DNA of 64,000 bases from Parasponia andersonii (taxonomy: Eukaryota; Streptophyta; Magnoliopsida; Rosales; Cannabaceae): positions 686,712 through 750,711 of the forward strand of contig JXTB01000052.1 in the NCBI GenBank assembly GCA_002914805.1. The letters run 5' to 3'. This document shows positions 59,030 to 64,000 of the stretch, in pieces (within the stretch, counting starts at the first letter, position 1; each line of letters opens with the position of its first letter). Made by a program: the position numbers and the translations under genes. A model generated the notes under the pieces. It was not told the origin of the DNA, ran no database searches, and saw only the letters and a program-made list of their open reading frames with translations.

Positions 59030-59652
59030 TGTGATATTACTCGACAATAGTTTCAAGTATTGTCTAGAAAGTACAGCATGTCGAGCACTCGACATGATAT
59101 CTAGCAATTCAACATGGTATCTAGCAACCCAACACCCTTGTCTAGCCAAATTTGGTGTCTTCTTCGACCAGATCATCGTATTTTGTCATTCCGAATAATA
59201 GAAATGAGATTTCTAAGCTTGAAAATTACCCACAAACTTCATATTTTTCATAATAGACTTAATTCCTACTCAAAAGTATATTTGAATCTACTAGTCTTAC
59301 AAAATCTTAAGAGAAAAAAAGATTTATCAATGTCTTTTTAACTTACCTGACTTGAAGCTAAAAACTGGAAGGATGCTTGAGGAAGAAAGTATGATCAGAA
59401 AGTTGACCTTGTTCTTCATCGTTAATGGGAAGAAGAAAAAAAACACGATTAGAAGATATACATGAGCAGTGCAACGAAGAAGATGAAAAGAGCGAAAAAA
59501 ATAAAATAAATGAATTCTAATATTATCTCTAAGAGCATAGTTATCTTCACAACAATATTTTAAGTTAAGGGGTCTAGAATCTAAAAGACTATCAATATGA
59601 GTCTACTTTCGTGAAATGACTTTGTAAAAAGTCTATTCTTACAATCATCCCC
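59030..59652 (-). repeat. right terminal inverted repeat
   Basis: Reverse-complement counterpart of 53885-54490. As a check, the minus strand of the left arm and the plus strand of the right arm translate to related strings (LAAQQSCLAKFG and LATQHPCLAKFG). Confidence 0.6.
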
Positions 59653-59934
59653 ATATTATATCACTTTTTTTTAATAAAAAAAAGGTCAGAAACAAACATA
59701 TATTATAACATAATTAAAATTCATCTAGCTAGATGTATAACATAATTAGACTGCCCCATTAAGACAAATTTCTCCATAGCGTCTTGTCTAGCTAGATCTA
59801 TAACATTAGGTTCAGGTACAAAGAAAACAAGTCTACATAATAAATCATCAACTCATAATGGAGACTGGAAAAACAAAATGTAGCAAAAAAGAAAAATGTA
59901 TGGCGAAATAATATATGTATTCATCTACTACATA

Positions 59935-60165
59935 TATCTATATATATAAAGATCAATTTTTATTATAGATATTATTTTATCTAATTAAAATTCATCTTAT
60001 ATATCTTTTCATAGTAAAAAGGTAAATAGAGAATATTAAATAATTTGCATTTATCATTTTTTTTAAACTACTCAAATTATTATAACAATTAAATAATGAT
60101 CCAACGTTAAAAAAATACTTATAGATAGATAAAAAAAATAATACTAGATTGGGACATTCTATATA
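59935..60165 (+). repeat. MITE-like A+T-rich repeat (uninterrupted copy)
   Basis: The clearest copy of the family also seen at 9231-9393, 25300-25422 and 40770-40930. It runs through the CACTA insertion point without a break (CTCAAATTATTATAACAATT). Confidence 0.5.
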
Positions 60166-61054
60166 TATTTATATATTATCAAATTGAGTGAAATTTTTAC
60201 CCGACTTTTGCTAAATTAGTTGTGGAAGTTTAGAATAATGCCTATTTACCTATTACATACAATTTTTCTAATTTTTAAATTCTTTTTCATATTTATTCCT
60301 ATTTTGTGGTAGGATTAGTGTTGCCAGCCTCACTGGCCCAGTTATCTAACCCTTTTTGACCAGCCCAGGGTGTTTAAGAAACATGTGCGTTTGTTTGTAA
60401 TACCCAGGTTAAGCCCAACAGGTGGTCTACCAACTTTCCCGGCCTAGTTACCAAACCCTTTTGACTAGCCTAGTATGTTACTCTAAGCTTGTATTTTCCT
60501 TCATGAGGTCTACCATAGCATTTGTCCTATTTGGGATAGTCTCGTCTCGCATTTCCAACACTACTTGAAGCCAAAACCTCTATTTTAAGGACTTACAAGC
60601 TTAGATTATACCAATTGACCTAGTGGAATAATTAGAACTAGCTAAGCATGTAAGTTCTTCTTAAAATGGAGGACATGGGTTCAAGTAGAACTAGAGACGT
60701 GCCTTGAGGTAGGATTATGCCAAATGAGACAAATCCTACCGTAGACCCAACAGAGGACAATATGGACTTAGCATAACACTTTGTGCCGACAAGAGGGTGG
60801 TGACTGGACTAGAAATAGGTTGGCAGGCCACTGGAAGTGTCCATTCTGTAGAAAGCTGTTTGGCAAGCCATTGGGCCCCGACTTGGTTGTTGTTATATGA
60901 ACTCTCTTATGTCATTTTTTTTTATTTTATTGTTGTTTATTTCGTGATGTTATCTTTGTCTGGTTTTCTCATTTTTTTTCATTCTTACTATTTAATGTTT
61001 TGTAGTTAGTCATCTTTTGATTACTTTCATGTACTAGGTTTTTTATATACATAT
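60166..61054. other. intergenic DNA with a SINE-like piece
   Basis: No gene. 60300-60480 has two similar blocks (CCTAACCCTTTTTGACCAGCC-like and CCAAACCCTTTTGACTAGCC). 60616-60689 holds A- and B-box-like motifs. A 70-codon frame at 60797-61009 ends in a hydrophobic run without recognised motif; treated as chance. Confidence 0.35.
60616..60700 (+). repeat. SINE-like tRNA-derived fragment
   Basis: TGACCTAGTGG (60616-60626) and GGGTTCAAGTAGA (60677-60689) resemble pol III A and B boxes, about 60 bases apart, slightly longer than in a tRNA. Confidence 0.35.
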
Positions 61055-61330
61055 ATATAGGATTTATATCACATGCGGTCTCCAACTTTTCCCTTGACTC
61101 CACCTTTTTTTGTAGTTTTCGATCCCTAATCTTACATATTCATATCACTTTAGTCTTTTTAACTTTTTCATCTAATTCAGCTGCTATCTAACAGTTTTGA
61201 TATTATTTGAGTCCTCAACTTTTATACAATGTATCACTTAGGTCTCTATTTTTTTTTTGTAGCATTTAACTCCTCAAAATTTTATTTTTGTAATACTTAA
61301 ATTCTTTTGAGTTAAATTAGAGTTAAAATA
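61055..61330 (+). repeat. dispersed repeat with GGATTTATATCAC end
   Basis: GGATTTATATCACATGCGG followed by TCCCTAATCTTACATATTCATATCAC resembles 63888-64000 in order and spacing. The style matches terminal parts of small plant DNA transposons. Boundaries not defined. Confidence 0.45.
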
Positions 61331-61434
61331 TAATTCTAATCAAACTACAATAATTAAATTAATGAAAACTACCAAATTAAAAGGTAACACCATAATAACT
61401 TAATTAGATACCTACTGAATTGCTATTTTTTTGA

Positions 61435-63361
61435 CAATTTTTAGTTATTTTAGTTTTATGTATTATCTTTTCAATCTGACCGTTAAATTGTAAAAGAAAT
61501 CTTATATTTGTGATGTACTTGTGAAAATATGACGTTTGATATATATATATATATATATATTGACTATGTTTGGTGACAGTACAAAAACGAAATCCGATGG
61601 TTCGAATTTACTTTATTTTGTATGCCACGAGGCCCAGTTTCAGCCCGAGCCTGAATTGGTCAAGTTATATGTCTAATCTAGCTAATTTAGGTATTAAAAA
61701 TTCAATGGAGATATTTGTTTCTTTATTCGAGACTCCATTGGAAAAACGATATTTCAAACTGGACGATCGAGCATTCAAAAACGATCTCCGACCCTCCAAA
61801 CGAATGCCAAACGATGTCAAATACTATTAATAGCACCATAGTGCTATCAAGTCACTCAATTGAGATAAGGATTCGATTATTTGATCTTTAAATTAGTTTA
61901 ATTTTTATTTTTCTACATATTTTCAATAAATATAGAATTTTGTGAAATATTTTATTAAAATGTGATTTATATATGTTTTAACATAATTTGATATTTAAAC
62001 AGTTTGGGAGGCACATTATACTAATTGGCATGCCAAATTATCTTATTTTGGAACTGTTTTCTGTAGAAATCGGATTTTATTGGTTTTGATGAAAATGGTT
62101 GTTGTGCTACTGAAATTTTTATAAAATCTAATCTGAATAAGAATTTAGTTTTGAGAATAAATTTGATTGATTAAAAATATTGCATGGTTTGTTTTGGTAT
62201 TTTATGGAAAATAGTACATATTTTTATTCTTGTCATCTATATAGCATTGCATGTATTCTTTATACCTACACAACTGACGGACTTACGGTACATCTACTAG
62301 GTGCTCAGACTTATGTTACCCCTCCAAGACTTACAGTACCCTATCTAAGGTACTTGAACTATATATCATACTTATGGTTACCAACTTAGGTGACTCAGAC
62401 ATAGTACACATATGCAGTTATCCACTTAAAGTGACTCACACTACATTGTATACATGTTTTCACCAGTCTTTGGTGGCTCGAATATATCATTGATTGTATT
62501 ACTTTCTATATGCTTGACTTGAATAGAAATGTACTAGATTTGATGTGATGTTTTATAAAGGTTTAAAATGTTTGAACTTTTAAAAAATGATTTTGCTTTG
62601 AGACTACATTTTACAATAGTTTGGAATATTTGAACCTTTGGAAAATGACTTTAATTTGATATGATATTTTATAATGGTTTGAAAGATTTAAACCCTTAGA
62701 CAATATTTTCAATTGGATTTCTTAAAACTATTTGAATATTTACTAACCATGCATAACCTTGAAAGTAAGTATTTATATTAGATAAAAACTTGTAATTAAA
62801 TCTCTACTAAGCACTCACGTGATCACTTTCTACTTCCTCCTATTTTCAAGTATTGAATTATTTGTAATAATTATCATGGTGGCTAGACAAGTTGTTTAGC
62901 TAGTGCTTATAGTTCTATTTCTATTTCTTGGTAGGTGTCTATATCCTGTTTTGGTTTTTTTTTTCCTCGTTCATATATTTAGCCTAGTTAATTATTTTTA
63001 CTAAGTGGATGTATGAAGACAATAATACTATAAATCTAAGTACTTAGAATTATAAATAATTTTGTAAACTATTTTGGACAATAAACTTGAAGGTTTCAAT
63101 CGAACTCAATTTACTAGAAAATTTTCGATTTAACAAAAAGTTTCTAAATGAATTAACTGTAATTCTTCTAAATTTTAAGTGAATACTGTCTAGAAAAATT
63201 AAAACTAAAGGGATGATTCTTGGTTATGGAATTTATAAGGTTTTGAGGACTAAATGAAAATTTTCAAGTACTTAATTCTCCTCAATTTTGTAAACTCAGT
63301 ATTTAATTATATTTTACTTGGAATTACTAAAAGTCACAGTTTTAAATTTTCGGTCGTGACA
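61435..63361. mobile_element. diverged LTR fragment of the 2.1-kb LTR family
   Basis: From TCAATCTGACCGTTAAATTG (about 61470) through a (TA)n tract (61539-61561), GGTGACAGTACAAAAACGA, and GGTCAAGTTATATGTCTAATCTAGCTA, it is collinear with 22717-22935. It ends CGGTCGTGACA at 63361 like the other copies. The left end and a target duplication could not be fixed. Old copy; no coding sequence. Confidence 0.6.
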
Positions 63362-63887
63362 GAAATACATACCAAAATTACATATATCAAAACTTTATTT
63401 TTTTTATGTAAATTAATGTCTATTTTGTCAATTGAGAGGCTTTTAGAATATTTTTAAATGATTTTGATTTCATAAAATTGCTGATAATGAATTTCATGAT
63501 CACTAATAAGAAATCATCATTAAATAATTTCTTTTCTTCTTGTTATAACTATGTATGTACTCAATCGGTATCTATTCATAAATACTAATATTTGTGTCAT
63601 CAACTATTATCATTATTAAAACCTATAATTTTTGATAAATTAATGTCTATTTGTTATTTAAGAAGTTTTTATACTTCTTTCATTATTTAGGAGTTTTAAC
63701 TAGAAAACATGTTGATGAGTTTATGGAATTAGAGAAAATAAACTTTACCACTATTAGTAAGAATTCATAATTAAATTGTATAATATTATTGGTAGTAAGA
63801 ATTTACTAAACTTAATATTAGTGTTTAGATTATCTTTTTTGAAAAATGTCTTATTGGTATTGAATATTTCGCTGGTAGTTTTCATTA
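63362..63887. other. A+T-rich DNA, nothing recognised
   Basis: No open frame or repeat I can support. Confidence 0.4.
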
Positions 63888-64000
63888 AGGGTTTATATCA
63901 CCTACGGTTCCCAATCTTTTTCCCAAGTATTAATCAGGTGCCTAACCTTTTTTTTTTTTTTTTTATAGATTTTAGATCCCTGACCTTTCACATTCGTATC
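63888..64000 (+). repeat. dispersed repeat, cut by window end
   Basis: GGGTTTATATCACCTACGG ... TTTTAGATCCCTGACCTTTCACATTCGTATC parallels 61055-61160 in the same orientation. It continues past the window. Confidence 0.45.

Larger units (their letters stand above)
53885..59652. mobile_element. long inverted-repeat DNA transposon (Mutator/foldback-like), satellite-filled
   Basis: The outer 0.6 kb on each side are inverted repeats. Left GGGAAATTTGCTTAAATAAA pairs with the reverse complement of the right end GGGGATGATTGTAAGAATAG. Further in, CTAGACCCC, a TTCATCTTCTTC block, GAAGAACA-GGTCA and a CCAAATTTxGCTAGACA ... GTCGAGxxCTCGACA block all recur in mirror order. No transposase is present. The 4.5-kb interior is built of tandem arrays rich in TAGACA/TGTCTA and contains a nested TRIM. 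Long terminal inverted repeats without coding fit a non-autonomous MULE or a foldback element. I could not find a clean 8-9 bp target duplication. Confidence 0.6.

Noticed and set aside
60797..61009. Small membrane protein frame
   Set aside because: The hydrophobic run is encoded by T-rich filler; no conservation evidence.

Overview
This is nuclear DNA from a flowering plant, almost certainly a eudicot. It is A+T-rich, genes are sparse, each gene carries a GT..AG intron, and most of the length is retrotransposon and DNA-transposon debris. The host genes are all cytochrome P450s of the CYP82 family, which is generally reported from dicots. I cannot name the species.

Layout. (1) 1-4980: the end of a long LTR, a solo LTR with a perfect 5-bp target duplication (2263-2806) and A+T-rich filler. 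(2) 5046-7230: CYP82 gene A, intact, two exons. (3) 7133-25778: a tandem duplication of about 3.0 kb that starts inside exon 2 of gene A. Unit 1 is 7133-10152. Unit 2 (10161-25778) was swollen to 15.6 kb by three later insertions: a copia element (10302-16062), a gypsy element on the minus strand (16289-21616) and a 2.1-kb solo LTR (22224-24323). Unit 1 still shows all three empty sites. A CACTA-type transposon spans the duplication edge. (4) 26543-29656: CYP82 gene B, intact. (5) 31907-40133: CYP82 gene C, with both exons open but its intron enlarged to 6.6 kb by a minus-strand copia element that itself holds a truncated gypsy element. (6) 43986-49428: another decayed copia element. (7) 50152-51788: CYP82 locus D, a close relative of C and a pseudogene with a 316-bp exon deletion, a lost splice acceptor and a damaged I-helix motif. 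(8) 53885-59652: a long inverted-repeat DNA transposon (Mutator- or foldback-like) filled with satellite-like arrays built around a hyphenated palindrome, with a TRIM element nested inside. (9) 59653-64000: MITE-like, SINE-like and LTR-related repeats.

The four CYP82 loci lie on the same strand with the same phase-0 intron position, so they form a tandem array that grew by local duplication. P450s of this family are ER-anchored monooxygenases of specialised metabolism. The substrate cannot be read from this sequence. C and D are the closest pair and show two fates after duplication: C kept its frame despite a large intronic insertion, while D decayed. I saw no tRNA, rRNA or CRISPR. All other long open frames are shadows of these genes or chance frames in repeats.
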